From Strix aluco (taxonomy: Eukaryota > Chordata > Aves > Strigiformes > Strigidae): DNA of 64,000 bases. The notes beneath the pieces were generated by a model. That model made no database searches and was not told where the DNA came from. It saw nothing but the letters and a program-made list of their open reading frames with translations. A program made the translations under genes and the position numbers. Each line of letters starts with the position of its first letter. Position 1 is the first letter of the stretch. Below are positions 42,401 to 55,231 of this stretch, piece by piece. The DNA lies in the NCBI RefSeq assembly GCF_031877795.1, contig NC_133932.1, positions 89,929,994 through 89,993,993 on the forward strand, in the 5' to 3' direction.

Positions 42401-45400
42401 AAGAGTGAAGACTACAAGAACAGATGTAAAAATGTGGGGATAACTGTAACCATCCCTCAGTATGAAAGAATCAAAACATTTTAGACTTTTTTGAATATAT
42501 ACCTTTCTGTTTTACTCACAACAGAAAGAACAATAGCTGGAGAACTGATGATGTTTGCAATACCTTTAAGCCTCACTGCATGCAAGTTTCCTCAAGTAGA
42601 AAATATACCACAGGCAAAAATCCAGGAAAGCTGACTTCTTTCATTTCGGAAGGGAGGGTTGGTGGGGAGGGGAAAGCAATTACGTATCAGAGAAGTTTCA
42701 AGTTGATCATGCAGACACTTCAGGAGATAAAGGAACATATACCTAAACCAAATTCTCCCACTGTTTTAATACCACTTGCACACACAATGCTTACAACAGG
42801 TGGATGACAGTCACATATTTTAAGCGTTTTCAGTTGTTTGAAAGTCACTGATTTTTAAGAAATTGGCTTACCTGTAAAATATGGACATATGAAAATACAA
42901 GCCACCACTGCAGAAGAAAAAAAGCAAAACCAAAACCAAAAAACTTCAAAATTGCTAGGTGTTACTTATTAACTGCAACCAACGTGCAGTAGGGCAGCTG
43001 TCTGCCTGTCCTTGCGGGGTGCATAGCAAGCTATGCGTACAGAGAAAGGAGAAGGAGCATGGAAGTGGAAAGGATATGCTAACTAGAGAAGATACGGATG
43101 GTAAAAGTATCCTCAGAATTATAAAGAAAAAAGGTAAAGGTCTTAGGATAGTGGAAAAGAACAACATACATAGGACAAACAATACACTGGACTCTACTGT
43201 TTCTGCATAGCTATGCACACATGCTAATCACATTTTAGCCTGATTAAAATTTTTTCCCCCCCTATTGAGAGCTATTTATTTCCATACCAGAAGTTATTCA
43301 CCTTCTCTTTAAAAGTCCAGGAAGCAACAGCAATTTCATGAGATGAACTTTTTGTTGAAGTGAACAAAAGCAAGCCACCACACAGAAGGGACTGATGCAG
43401 AGTACTACAAGAAAACATTCTCAAAAGCAGAAAAGAGATTAAAAGCTTTCTGATGTTATGATAGCACATTAATAAAACCACTTTTCCTCACCTGTTATCA
43501 TCACTCAAAGGGAGTGAGGCAGACCCAGAAAGAGTAGGGTGTTGAAACCAGGTTAAAAGGTATTGCAGGATGAGGATGATGTCCACACTCTAGGTGAGTC
43601 AGCAAATTGAATGCTTGGAGACAACCTCCATTCCGTAAGAGGACTGGAAGTGTGAGTGATGGATCATTTCTGAAATGCATTATTGTCGCAGGCTACCTGA
43701 ACCATATTCAAGATGTCCAACTTCCTGTGGTGTCCACAGCAGTAAAAGTAGATGACAAAACTAAACAAATTACATTCATGCCAGTTGCTCAAATAAAATG
43801 GAATTTTCTCTCCCCACCTTCCCTCCCCCAGCTGTTTTTGCCCCAAACTTCAAAGGCTTATCTGCATTCATACAAAATCTGTTTACAGTCAACTTCACTG
43901 CAATACTGGAGCTTCCCCTCCCCCTTTCCCCCATGACTAAGACACAAAGCAAAGCTGGCCAGGTGTCTCTAAACCACAGAGCCAGCTGCTCCTAACCAAG
44001 CTCACAGGAAATAGCAAGGAAAATATGCAGCATTTGACACATCTGGAATAGATTGCAAAGTCTTTGAAAACAGTGTCCCAATTCCCTTCCTCCTGCTGAT
44101 GAGATTTCAGGCTACCAAACTGCTGCATCAACTATAGAGGATTAGATAACATGTGTACATTTTTAACCCTACATATTATTTCTGTCCAAATGAGAATTTT
44201 TCCAAGCTAATCCAGAAGAAAACCCACAACAAAACCAAGTATCTGTATGAAGCTTTCCGGAAAATGCAGTGGAGCAAACAGAAATAATTCAATCAGAAGA
44301 CGCTACTTAATTTGGGAAAATTGATGTAGTTGGAAAATAGTACTAGTTGATATTGGTAAACAGAGAAAATGAATCAATATGGTATGCTTTGCACAGTTAT
44401 ATTAACCCATTAAAAGAAATGTCCTTACAGTTTGTTGCCATAAAACATTTGCCCAGTAATTTGTCTAGAATTCCATGCTGACACAAATATTGCAGTGTGT
44501 ATTTTTCAGTGTGAAATACAAAAAAAAAATCAAAAAGTGTAAGTCTTAATTAGCAAAACAAAGCAATGTTTTATTATCCACTTCTTTTTCATATGGACAA
44601 TGAATGCAAAAGAACACAGAAACACACACATAAATTTAGAAGGAAATCCCAATTGGATACTGAACATAATTTTATTCTTTCCATAAAAAGCTGGGAAGTG
44701 GAGGTGTCCCTAAAGTTTTAGTCACTTTCAGTATCTCTGAAAGATTAAGAAAATGAATAATGTGACCAGTTTACATATGTATATTTTAAACATTCATTAT
44801 AGATACAAAACTGAATACAGCACTAGCTTAGAACAACATAAACCTCACTGGTTTTAATGTTAGTAATAAAAAGGCAAAATTCTAATATAAAAACAAAAAC
44901 TGGAGGAAAGTATTTGTATTTTTTTTTCCTCAAAAGGTGCAACCAACAATCAATGTATTTTTGCAACTGAAATTCCAGTTGTACAAAGGACTGAGAGATG
45001 TATTCTCCTACTGAAGGAGAAGCATAAATTTCACAAACTTTAAAGGAAACCACACATGCATGAACAGTAGACAGTACCCCTTAAAGAGATGATATTTATA
45101 AGAAAGTAATGGTATACCTTAAATGAATACTGGGAGAGGTGCAACACACATTTTCTACTTTCAGAACTTTAAAAGTAAGATTTTTTTTTTTCCCCTTCAG
45201 AGATTATTTCCAAAATTACCTTACATTTAAATTAGTTTATTCATAGGAAATGGCTAAGTATTTATTCTAAACAAGCATTGTAAGATAGCTATATGAATTT
45301 TTTTTGAGAAGCCCTCAGGGTGGATGTTGTATTTACACTGAACTCAAGACTTCTTAAACAGAGCCAGTGTTATAAACCCAGAGAATACATATGCAATACT

Positions 45401-46979
45401 CTGTTTCAGGAACAAAGGTGCACCTACGAGGATCTGACTGCATAACCAATGACTAAAGATGTAAGGCTGTCCATCCCTGCTACCATGAACAAACTCTATC
45501 TTTTAATGGGATCATGCATATGAATAATGACTTTCAGGCTCAAGCCCAAACCAGTTAATATTAATTCATGTGAGGAAAATTAGAATGAGACAAACAATTC
45601 AATGCCTTTACCTCCAAAATTACATCTAGTAGTAACTATACCCTTAATAGCCAATTAACAAAAAATATGTATGTAGCTCTAAGATTAAACAAAATTTAGA
45701 GAATATGCTGTTACAAAATATATTTGGACATATTTCCTAAGAAGCAATTCAAACAGTCATTTATGCAGAGTTATTTACAAGGGACTTAAAGTGGAGTATC
45801 AATTTTAAGTGGAGTATCAATTTAAGGTTTGAATTTGATAAAATATTGGTGAATACAAGTTTGTGACAAGGAACGCTGGGGTTTAGTAAACTTAAAAATG
45901 TTCTACACAATCAATAGATGAATCTAAATTATATAAAAAACTGTCTGAACTGGTTAATCTGAATCATTTAATGCATTTCTCTGTACTCAAAGTTCAGATC
46001 AACAAGTCAGTGGTACATACATGCCGTGAAACGAGTGTCCACTTAAATCTTTCAGATACAACAAGCGCAGATTAACCTAATCTGACTGTGCCTAATCTAT
46101 ACTAACAGATGGTTTGTTCTTACTTCAATACTATCTTTTTAATAAGCACATATACAAATGTGCTAAAACAAAAAGGCAGCAATTATAAATATTTACTAGA
46201 ATGACCAGAACTGGTATTTGAGCATAAACCATCCTGTCATTCATTTCTGAAGTTGTATCTTCACTAATTTGTCTTCTGGTTTTAGTAGTCTTCTATCCTA
46301 TTAACTTGGAGGGTTACAGATCAGCTGGAAGTTTCACACTGGTATAGGAAAGGAATGTCTGTTCGATGCAGTCTGGAGATTAAAAAAAAAAAAGAAGAGA
46401 GTTGTACCTCAGTTCATCGCAGTGATTCACTAGAAGTACCATTGCTAACTGATGTTAAACCTAGAACCAACAAAGCAGCAGCGCTTTTCCCCCCCACCTC
46501 AGGATGGGGGAAAAAAAGCGAAAACTTACTGTTACTTTACTATCATTTCAAAAGAACACCTAAGAATATTTTGTAACTGTAGAGGTAATATTTGCTTTTT
46601 ATTAAAACTAATAGTCACTATAGAGAAAGTTACCTGTCCATGCAAGAACAAGGACATTTAAGTGTGACGGCAATTAATTTGAACTTCTTATTGCAATACT
46701 TAAGATGCTTCAGAAAACTAGTACTTTTCTGCTCTAAGCACTCCACAGACCTTATCAGCCCATACCTCTCAGTAATGCTTACAAGTAAAGGAAAAATTCA
46801 AAGCCACTGAACTCACATAGCACAGAACTCACTAACTTCAGTTAATGCTGAATTAAAGTTGTGTTTTGTCCCAGAGCAGAATTTTAACTGCAGGAGAGCA
46901 AAGAATCCCAGACCACAGTATCTTACAGTCTCATTCTCTTCAAGCTACAGTTTTAAAATACCAATTAGTCCTAAAAATT
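39441..46979. other. gene-free stretch downstream of NDFIP2
   Basis: About 7.5 kb of AT-rich unique sequence with no recognisable gene or repeat element apart from the 18-bp duplication near 45800. Part of it could be an extended NDFIP2 3' UTR if the distal poly(A) signals are used. Confidence 0.55.
45789..45823 (+). repeat. 18-bp tandem duplication
   Basis: The unit AAGTGGAGTATCAATTTT is present twice head to tail, the second copy one T short. It lies downstream of the probable NDFIP2 3' end. Confidence 0.85.
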
Positions 46980-47002
46980 ATTTTTAAATAGTATTTTTAA
47001 AC

Positions 47003-47008
47003 TTTATT
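47003..47008 (-). terminator. candidate NDFIP2 poly(A) signal
   Basis: On the sense strand the sequence reads CTGTACAATAAAGTTT, a canonical AATAAA in a typical vertebrate mRNA-end context, with T-rich sequence downstream. It would give a 3' UTR of about 1.2 kb. Competing hexamers on the same strand lie at 47435-47430 and 46603-46598. The choice between them is inference from context only. Confidence 0.45.
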
Positions 47009-47429
47009 GTACAGAAAGTTAACATATTTTCAGTCTCACCTCTATAAATTTCAGTATTCTGAAGAGGTTACAACATTACTAAGAAAAGTAGCAATATGTA
47101 ACTATTGTAAAAATGAAATGCTGCCAGGTAGATGCTAATTTAGGTTGGTCACTAAAAGGCAATATACACCGTAGTTATTTAACTTACTGCATGATTTTGA
47201 CAAAATGGCACATTAAAAAGAAATATTATGTTAACAGATTTCTTCCATGACCAAGAACTATGTAGTATAGCACAGATATTTATCATTAGTGTTTTTAAAT
47301 GTGTCTTATATAAACATAACTGGTTTTTTTTCTAGGCAAATACTGGTTTTTTCAGGCTTCAATAATGTGTTGCTGGTTACTTCATATTGATCCTGTGACC
47401 AGTCTTGGAGAAAAGTTAAGAAAACCTGC

Positions 47430-47435
47430 TTTATT
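47430..47435 (-). terminator. alternative candidate poly(A) signal
   Basis: Sense-strand AATAAA, about 0.8 kb after the stop, followed within 30 bases by a T-rich stretch (GGTTTTCTTAACTTTTC) that could serve as a downstream element. It would give a shorter 3' UTR isoform than the hexamer at 47008-47003. Confidence 0.35.
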
Positions 47436-48216
47436 ACAGCAACCATAGTTTCTCAGTTAAGTCAAAATACAATATTTAAGCATTTTAAGTAAACTGCAGA
47501 GTAATGAAAATGCTATAGTACTTATTTCTAGGCTTAAATTTATCTCATCATGTGATTGCAGTAAAAGAAGTTGAACGCAGAGCCCCCTGGTTTAAGTTAC
47601 ATAGTGAAGTCCAATAGATCCACCTAACAAACAAAAAGTTTAAAAAAAGAAAGAAAAAGAGTGGGTATGTGTCAGACTGATTAGTCAGCCACCTGAAGGA
47701 TATATAAAGCACATTGTTGCATATACAATAATCATACTTGTACAGGACTGGACTAAGACAATCATATAAAGAGACACAATACTCATCTACTGTTTACATG
47801 TTCAGACCCACGTCAATAAGATTTAATATGCAAGCAGATTAGTGCTTCCTAACTTGCTGACAACAGGTTGACTACTAAAGCCAGTTTTCCAACACAAAGA
47901 ACAGTATTCTGACAGGCACCAAATACTGTTTCTTGCTTAGGAAAACAACAGGCTCCTCTTCATTTTTGTTACTGAACATTAGTTCCAGGGAGGACTGGAG
48001 GCGACGAGGATGCATAACTTACTTTCAAATTTCATGACTTAAAGAGATTTCAGATATTTTCAAATCCATGTAGAATACATAACGTTTATGACAGATGTTC
48101 AAAACCCATGTGACTACTGTTTTGTGACAGAAGCTTGATTATTTAATACTGAGAAGTATTTCATTCTTCTCAGTTTTCCTGGGAGAGATAATCTTATCAC
48201 TAAAAATTGCTTACCT

Positions 48217-48320
48217 TCAGTACAAGAAAAAAAATCTTGTTCTGTGAGCAGCTGCCATGCTTTCAGACATATTTCTGACTTTAAGATAATTAACAAAACC
48301 TCGAAAGAACAGGAGGAGTC
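48217..48320 (-). CDS. NDFIP2: NDFIP2 last coding exon, end of TM3 and C-terminal tail
   Basis: Coding part is 104 nt. The first two bases (GA) complete the split Gly codon, then 33 residues and a TGA stop at 48219-48217. It encodes LLLFFRGFVNYL, the end of the third helix, then the short tail KVRNMSESMAAAHRTR, ending in an aromatic run FFFLY. The acceptor is a good pyrimidine tract ending CACTTTCAG (AG at 48322-48321). The last codons contain a run of eight T on the sense strand (plus 48227-48234), a slippage-prone homopolymer. From memory, mammalian NDFIP2 ends YFFLL, so the last residues differ slightly. Immediately after the stop lies AG|GTAAGC, a consensus donor, so a 3' UTR intron is possible. 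Confidence 0.95.
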
Positions 48321-51300
48321 CTGAAAGTGTAGAAAATGAACAAAATGAAGTCTATCAACTTAAGTATGTGGTATCCCACATTATGCTTATAATTTTTAAA
48401 ATCTAGATTACACTAAGTAAAGTGAGGTCTTTATGCATGATTCACAAATTCAACAAGCAAGTCTTCTGCTTTCATCTTGTGATATTAGGACACAGCCTTA
48501 TGGAAGGCTTTTCAGAAGTGTTACACTCATTCTTGGTTCAATTATCATCTGCTTAAAAGACTGCATGAAAGAACTTAAAAAGAAAAAAAAAAATACATGC
48601 TACACATTCTTTTCAAGTAGAATTCTTAAAATGAGTTACTAGTGTGCTAGAAGACTACCCAAACCACAAAACATACCTTTAGAAATGTATAAGGTAAATG
48701 TATTACAAGGGGGGGGGGGGGGGGGGGGGCACAGGGGGGCAGGAAGAGACAGTATAGATTGCTCTAGCAACAAGCCAATAATAAATTATAGTAGATTATG
48801 GCTTGAGATTTCACCATCCAGGAAAATGCACCTGTCCAAGAGGAGAAAGAACAACAGTCGATTCAAAGAAAATTACTCAACATGTGTTATGATTACATTT
48901 TCTTTTGTCAAATCCACATTTCAAATTATTTTAAAATATTTAAATTTAGCTGCATCTGAAAGAATATTTCAGCTCCGATAAGAGGAACAAGAGATACAGA
49001 ACAGTCACACAGAAGTTACAATTGCAACAATGGAAATCACTAACATGATGTTGCCAACATCATTTTTATCAATTCAGAGAGTCACTGGACATCTGAACAA
49101 ACCAACCCAGAAAAACACGTTGTTGCATAGTGGACACAGTTCTTTGGTCCATTTTCCTCTGCTAAGTAAACTTCAACAGATTAATCCATTTATCAGCTGG
49201 ATCAGGGAGAATCCAACAGAGATAAAACAATCTGCCCAAAGAGTTGGGAGGGTTGAAATCTGAGTTCCACATCCAGTGGAGAGAAACATGAGCCTAGAGA
49301 GCAATTCTTCTCATTTAATGAACACACAGGTACCTTTTGAAGATACATGCTTATGTGTATGTACACATGTATACATTAAGATTCCAAAGGTTCAAACGAA
49401 AATCTAAACTGAAGCTTAACAAGTTTAGCAAAGAATTTAGTCCTTTTCACCATCTTACATCCTAATAAACAATCTCTATGGTTACATTGGTATTTTGCTA
49501 TGTGATGCACTTTTTCTTCCTGCTCTCGGGATTGAGACTCTGATTGTTTTTTCCAATGCTCATTTCTTCTCTAAATGCTTTTTATTTGTAAATTTTTATT
49601 TTATTTACTTTCTTTTTGCTTTTTTAAAACCACAAAAAAAACCCCAAACACACAGATTGCTCTGCTAACCATTGGAACTTTGACCTAAGCCAAACACATT
49701 TCTGTGATTAAGGTGAATTCTGCACAGAGAAGAAAGCACTGAGATCTGGATCAGAAGTCTACTACAAAAGCTGCCACCCAAACATTACCAGAGACAGTCC
49801 CACGTTCAACTGAAAGGCAGCTGAAACAGCAAAAGGTGGTCAGGCAGCTCTTAAGGTGCCTGGAAAGCGTACCTTCTACATTACACACATTGGAAAACCC
49901 AGTCAAAGTTCAACCCATATTTTATATTTCTCTGTTTAGGGAAGAAAAAAAACAAAACAAAACACCACCCAACACTTTCCATTGTGTTCCTCAAAAAGGA
50001 ACATAGGCTAACATTTAAATTTAAAAATTAGAATTGTCTCTCTCCAATTTGTTCACTGTACATGACAGCTCCTTGGAAGTAGAGCACTTCACTTTTCCGT
50101 GAAGCATGAGCAGATTTTTCCAGATGTTGAAAGAAGGGAGCAGAAACAGATCGATGAACACCAGAAGAGAGGAGAAGATGGCAATAGGTGGGCTCAAGTA
50201 TGTCAAAGGACTATCCAAAAGAAAAAGTCTAACCAGTTCATTCACTTCTGAAGAGACACAGGACATGCTACTTCACATGCTCTAATGGGAAAGTTAGCCA
50301 AAACGATGAAATACAGATCTGGTTGGCAGAGCTCCCGTGACTTGATAATATTCCTCCATGTCCTGCTAAGTAGCTCTGCTGGGTTAAATCCTTCTATGGT
50401 TCTCTAGCAATCTTAGTATATCCACTTTATCAGTTTAAAAACACTGCTGGTGTATTTCATGCAAAACATTCATAAAACAAGAGAACGTTGACCGCTGGAT
50501 GCATACTACATGCCTCACAGTGTCTTTTATTACAAAGCATATTATAAACTTTGTGAGTTAAAGAAAAAAAAATAATCTTCAAACAGTTAAGGCTGAAGAT
50601 AAGGCTTTCCTAAATCAAAGTGAGCTTCCTTCTGAAGAAGTGCTGCAAAACACTAGAAACAAGAGGAACTGCAAATCACAGCTTTTTCCATAGACATGGC
50701 AGGGGAAACCGCTAGGGGAAGAACACAGTATTTTCATCCAAGTGAAAACAGTGTCAAACCCCAATTTCAGGCACCACAAGGGTTTGTTTTAATTAAAGAT
50801 TTATGTGGAGATGTTTGTACCTGTAAAAGAGACATTTCACTTGCTACTTAAATGCAATCACCTCAAACAGAATATGAAAACATTAAAGAGACTGGTGCTG
50901 TGATGCATTAAATATATGCAGTTTCTATATAACTTCAACAACCAAGTGAACAGTAGGGCAACCCAAGTCTTAAGAAGTCTGATGAATGCCCTTGAACTTT
51001 ACTAGAAGACAGAGAAAGTTTTAGGTAACATCGTTTAAGATTACTGGTATTTCTTGTGAGATAAATAGCAAATCACAAACAGTCAGGATCTCAGTGTTTT
51101 TGGGTTTTTTTGTGGGCTTTTTTTGTTTTTTATTTTAATTTACTCATCTTTCATTCTAACATTTGCTGTTAGTCATTTGAGTCAATTGATTTAAAGGGAA
51201 GAGTGCCACCTACTGAACCAGCAACCTTGCTTGGAAAGCTAGGAAATAAAATGGATAGTAGCATTCACTTCTGTAAAAGAAAAGCATTCCAGATTCCATA

Positions 51301-52002
51301 TTCAAATTACAATAGCCACAGTAGGAAAAAAGGTATAGAGGTTGGGGTTTGGTATATCCTAATTAAAAACAGACAGAAGAGCAGAATTTGATGTGTATAA
51401 GACTTGGAACACAGGCAGACAGCCCTCTTAAGAGAACACTGACATCATGGGAGCACTGTGATCAGACAGCATGAAGCCATTCTCTTGTCCGACTGAGAAA
51501 CTACTGATGCAGTATGCATTTCAAAGGACTAGAAAAGGGCATTTCATGACCTATGTACAACACAGCAGACTCCACCTTCCTAGTATCGGTCACATTTCTT
51601 AAAATTTAATACTTGACATACATCTAAGTACTAGATACCACTCACTTCTCAATATGTTCCCTCCATAAAGCTGAAGTTTCATTACACAGTTCTGCACCCC
51701 TGGATCTGTAGAAGCAGCTTAAAAAGTACAAATTGCAAGTCTCAGGTATCTATATAATTATATATGTAGAACAAAATTTTTTGAGATGAAGGTTATTTGA
51801 ACAGTCCACAGTTCACACACCACCACCACTATGGTAACCAATAACCTCATGAATACTATGGAAATAAAAACAACACAAAAAACTATCAGCAGCTAAAGAA
51901 AAACACATAGCTAAACACGTTACAGAACTCTTACTTACAATGATATGATTCATCTTTAAGTACTTCCGCATCAAAACAGACATGTTTTCAATTGCCACTT
52001 AC
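48321..52002 (-). other. NDFIP2: NDFIP2 intron between last two coding exons
   Basis: Intron of about 3.7 kb bounded by GTAAGT and CTTTCAG on the sense strand. It contains a 21-base G run (48709-48729), a C run in the pre-mRNA, and an A/C-rich simple stretch at 49938-49970. I see no further exon or recognisable transposon in it. Confidence 0.85.
48709..48729 (+). repeat. poly-G run of 21, with a further G6 nearby
   Basis: Twenty-one consecutive G, then CACA and another G6. It lies in the last NDFIP2 intron about 390 nt upstream of the final coding exon, so the pre-mRNA carries a C21 tract and the template strand a G21 tract. Length is likely polymorphic and assembly-sensitive. Confidence 0.9.
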
Positions 52003-52069
52003 CAAGTACAAGAAATATCCACCAAAGCCAGTACTGCCCGTTGAAATATCCAGTAAAGTAATCTGAAAA
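52003..52069 (-). CDS. NDFIP2: NDFIP2 coding exon, TM2-TM3 loop and start of TM3
   Basis: Exon of 67 nt encoding 22 residues plus the first base of a Gly codon. It reads FSDYFTGYFNG, the loop after TM2, followed by QYWLWWIFLVL, the start of the third membrane helix, with the aromatic belt typical of the family. The acceptor is ATTTCAG (AG at 52071-52070) and the donor is CTTG|GTAAGT (GT at 52002-52001), a near-consensus site. Both phases fit the flanking exons: a complete codon upstream and a one-base overhang downstream. A second AG sits seven bases into the exon (TTTTCAG), giving a potential competing acceptor that would break the frame. The upstream intron is about 3.2 kb and the downstream intron about 3.7 kb. 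Confidence 0.96.
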
Positions 52070-54463
52070 CTGAAATTCATACACAAGGCTCAGCTGCAGT
52101 AAGACAGATGACAGACACATTTAATGCACTATGCAAATACAGAAAGCACAGAGGAAAAAGCAAATTTAAATAAAAGTATTTAAATGAATATATAAATTCA
52201 ACTAAAATGCAAAACTAGTATTTGTGCAGCAGTTTAATATACAAATAACATTCAGTGTCAGTTGGTCTGTGGCAAAGTTATTTTAAAACATACATTAAAA
52301 AAATGTATGTGTGCGTGTAAAAAAACCAAAAACCAACCTTGTATTACTTGCCAGAATCATCTGACATTTTCTACTATAATGAATCACCACTTGTCAATTG
52401 TCCTTTTTCCCCCCCAATGCCTGCCATCCCAAACACATTATAGCAGCCTGCTGCTTTAGATATTAACACCAAAAGCCACATTAGTTTAATCTTATCAGAC
52501 AGGGATGTTCTGCTGACCCCTCAAAAAGAAGAGCTTTTGACCTTCTGTATACCCCCTACTGTTAATCGCTGCCAAGAATACCAGCCCCATAAAGACCCCC
52601 AACTCATTAAAGTCTTTTCATTTTCAAACCAGCATTCAGTTCCCAGCAGTGAGCTGAACGCAACTAAATGAACCTTGAAGTGGCATTTCAACTGTTCCTG
52701 TTAGTGACCATGGTAGACAGTTTTGTCCTCCCTGTGATGTGGAAGGCAGCTGGAGGGCAGGGTGTGATGGTATTGGAGACAGGTATCTGTGCCTTTACCA
52801 GACTCCAGACTGCATGCTTCACTGATAAAAAGGCTAATCAAATGTCTCCAAAACTCACATAAGAAGCAGGAATGGGGACATGTGTGAAAAGTCGCCAGAA
52901 GGAATAAAATAACCTTTTTAGTAGCTCTGCACACTTTTCATACACTTCCCATCCTACTATCATTCAGTACGTTTACTGCATCCTGCTACAGTGCTTCCCA
53001 TTTGCCATTTCTAGGACGTTTCAGTAGTATCAACCAAGAAATCATGTAAATCAATTTACTTCCAAAAAAAAAAAAAAAAAGAGGGAGAGAAGATACTAGA
53101 CCACATATGCAACCAGATAAAAATCCAAGACATTTAAAGAACTCCAGATATAGTTGTTGGGTTTTTTTTCTTCAAGTAACTGTGCACTGAGATCCATGTT
53201 TTCTCCAGAATAAAGCCAGATCATGTGAATTCTTTAAATGTTTAGTCCTGTACTATATTCATTTCTATGGGCAACCCACGAAGAAAAAAATAATCAAGAA
53301 GCAGAATTGCTAAATTGAACTAAAGGATTGGTACTTACAAAATCCCTATATAAATACTAGCATTTCTGCAATTTGGCAGAGTAAGCATTTCATATTTTTT
53401 GACACTTCATTAAAATATCAAATGAATACTCAATTCCCAGGAAGTTAACAACATTATTAATCCCATCTCACTTGGTAGTCAGTATTTTCAATTCTCTAAA
53501 CATATATAACAACACACTTTTTTTAAAATTACAATTTCATTTAACTGAAAAGAAGATTTACTAAAACCAGCAATCAAATACTGGCCTAAGTGCATTACTC
53601 TCACTCTTTAGGCAGAAGCAGCAGTGGCTGCAGAGTTTTCCCAACAGCAAAATCATGGTTTTCTTCTTCCCCCCACCCCCAGTAAAAACTGATACAGAGA
53701 GAGCATAAGTGAACTCAGACTATTTAGACACTAAAGTTTTGTACTACTGACCCTGAGTGAGAAAGGGCAACACAGACCTTCGGAGGAGCTTGAAACAAAG
53801 GAACGGAACAATTTTGTGCACACATGTGTGCTTGTGTGTCATCATTAAAACAGAATTGTTGGCATACACCTTATGAGCTTTCTGCTATTGTCTCTAGAAG
53901 GGGAGACAACACAGGAAGATGATAATCTTCACTATGAAAAAAACCACCCCTGAGGTCTTGGAATTGGTCAGCTCTAGTATTTTAGAATTAGCAACAGATT
54001 ACATAAAAGAATTTAAATATAGTCTAGAACACAGTAATTCAAGGAAGTTTAACATATAATAATTTTTGTGTTTGTTATAAGCACATTTTTAAGCAGACAG
54101 GAATAATAAAACTGACACAATGAGCAAGTTCTGCCCTCTGTTTAGTATGCCTCAAGGGAAACTGAAAATATCCCCAAATGAATGCATAGTTGAAAAATTC
54201 ATGTCTCCTCGCTCCCTTAAGATAAATTCCATCCCAAACCCTGAATTCCAACTAAATACACCAGAATCACATCTGGTCCAGTAGCATTCCACTGCCCTGG
54301 GGAAGAAGAAAAAAAAAACAAAACAAAAAAACCCACCAAAATCACCCTCAGCTCTAAGATAGATGCAGGACATGTCCAGGAAGGACCGTGCAATCTCTTC
54401 TCTCTACAAACCTTGTACTATCATGCAAAGACCAAATCAAGTTAAGCTACTAGCACATACACA

Positions 54464-54510
54464 GAAAAAAAAACAAACAAAAAAAAAACCAAACAAACAA
54501 ACAAAAAAAA
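54464..54510 (+). repeat. A-rich (CAAA)n simple repeat
   Basis: A runs punctuated by CAAA units within an NDFIP2 intron. The sense strand is therefore (TTTG)n/T-rich. Confidence 0.8.
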
Positions 54511-54795
54511 TCAGAGTTGGCAGGGCATAAAAGACAACTAAGTTATCCAAGACCTTTCTTCATTAGACAGTATGAGATTTTATATGTTGCGTCTCACAGA
54601 CATGCAGAATTCAAGTTCAGAAAGAATTATCACGTTTCATCTAGCACACAGTCAGCTAAGTAACCTCCATTTGGCTAACATACCTTTCTGAAAAGTATCT
54701 AGTCTTGCAGTGAAAATATCAGGAATTTGAGCATGTGAGATGGTAAAAATGTGACTAACTACATACTGAATTTTGACTTGACTCAGTATGTATCT

Positions 54796-54830
54796 TACAA
54801 GGAATAAAAGAATCTGATACAAGGAATAAA
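54796..54830 (+). repeat. partial tandem duplication, 22-bp period
   Basis: TACAAGGAATAAA occurs at 54796-54808 and again at 54818-54830, consistent with a small duplication inside an intron. Confidence 0.75.
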
Positions 54831-55231
54831 TGCTTTCTGATTTCCTCCCTGTCCACCCCGATAGGCTGAGGCATTTATAAATCTTTCATATAGGACACTA
54901 TAATTCAGTGACATTTTAGGTACTTCCTCCATTTCTTCTGAATGCTTTTAAATGTCTGTGCAAAGAATAAATCATTTATTTTAGTGGAAAGATGAATATA
55001 AAATGCTATGTCAGATAAAAATAGTTTAAGCTTCATCATTAGTAAGCACATATGAATATATAGCACGTAAATTCTCTAACTAAAGTGGAAGTTAGAGAGA
55101 AGTCTGGGCACTCTGTTAAGCACTAGAATTTAATATACTGATTTTTAATTCCATTATTATATATCCTTGAAGAAATTGTTATGGCTTGGTTCTACAAACA
55201 GAGTCTGTACAGTGTGAATCAAGAAACATAC

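Larger units (their letters stand above)
46980..48216 (-). other. NDFIP2: probable NDFIP2 3' UTR
   Basis: Sequence immediately 3' of the stop codon on the sense strand. It is AT-rich, has no repeat element I recognise and no long open frame. It is assigned as 3' UTR by position and by poly(A) hexamers (plus-strand TTTATT) at 47430-47435 and 47003-47008. The true end is unknown. Further hexamers occur beyond it, for example at 46598-46603, so longer isoforms are possible. The consensus donor just after the stop means part of this stretch could instead be intron. Confidence 0.5.
52070..55231 (-). other. NDFIP2: NDFIP2 intron between TM1/TM2 exon and TM3 exon
   Basis: Intron of about 3.2 kb with GTATGT donor and TTTCAG acceptor. 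It holds an A run near 53065-53081, A/CAAA simple repeats near 54303-54333 and 54464-54510, and a 22-bp tandem duplication at 54796-54830. Nothing else recognisable was found. Confidence 0.85.

Noticed and set aside
47580-47600. CTCF-like half motif (CCAGGGGGC on the minus strand)
   Set aside because: Only the right half of the core matches; too weak to list as a site.
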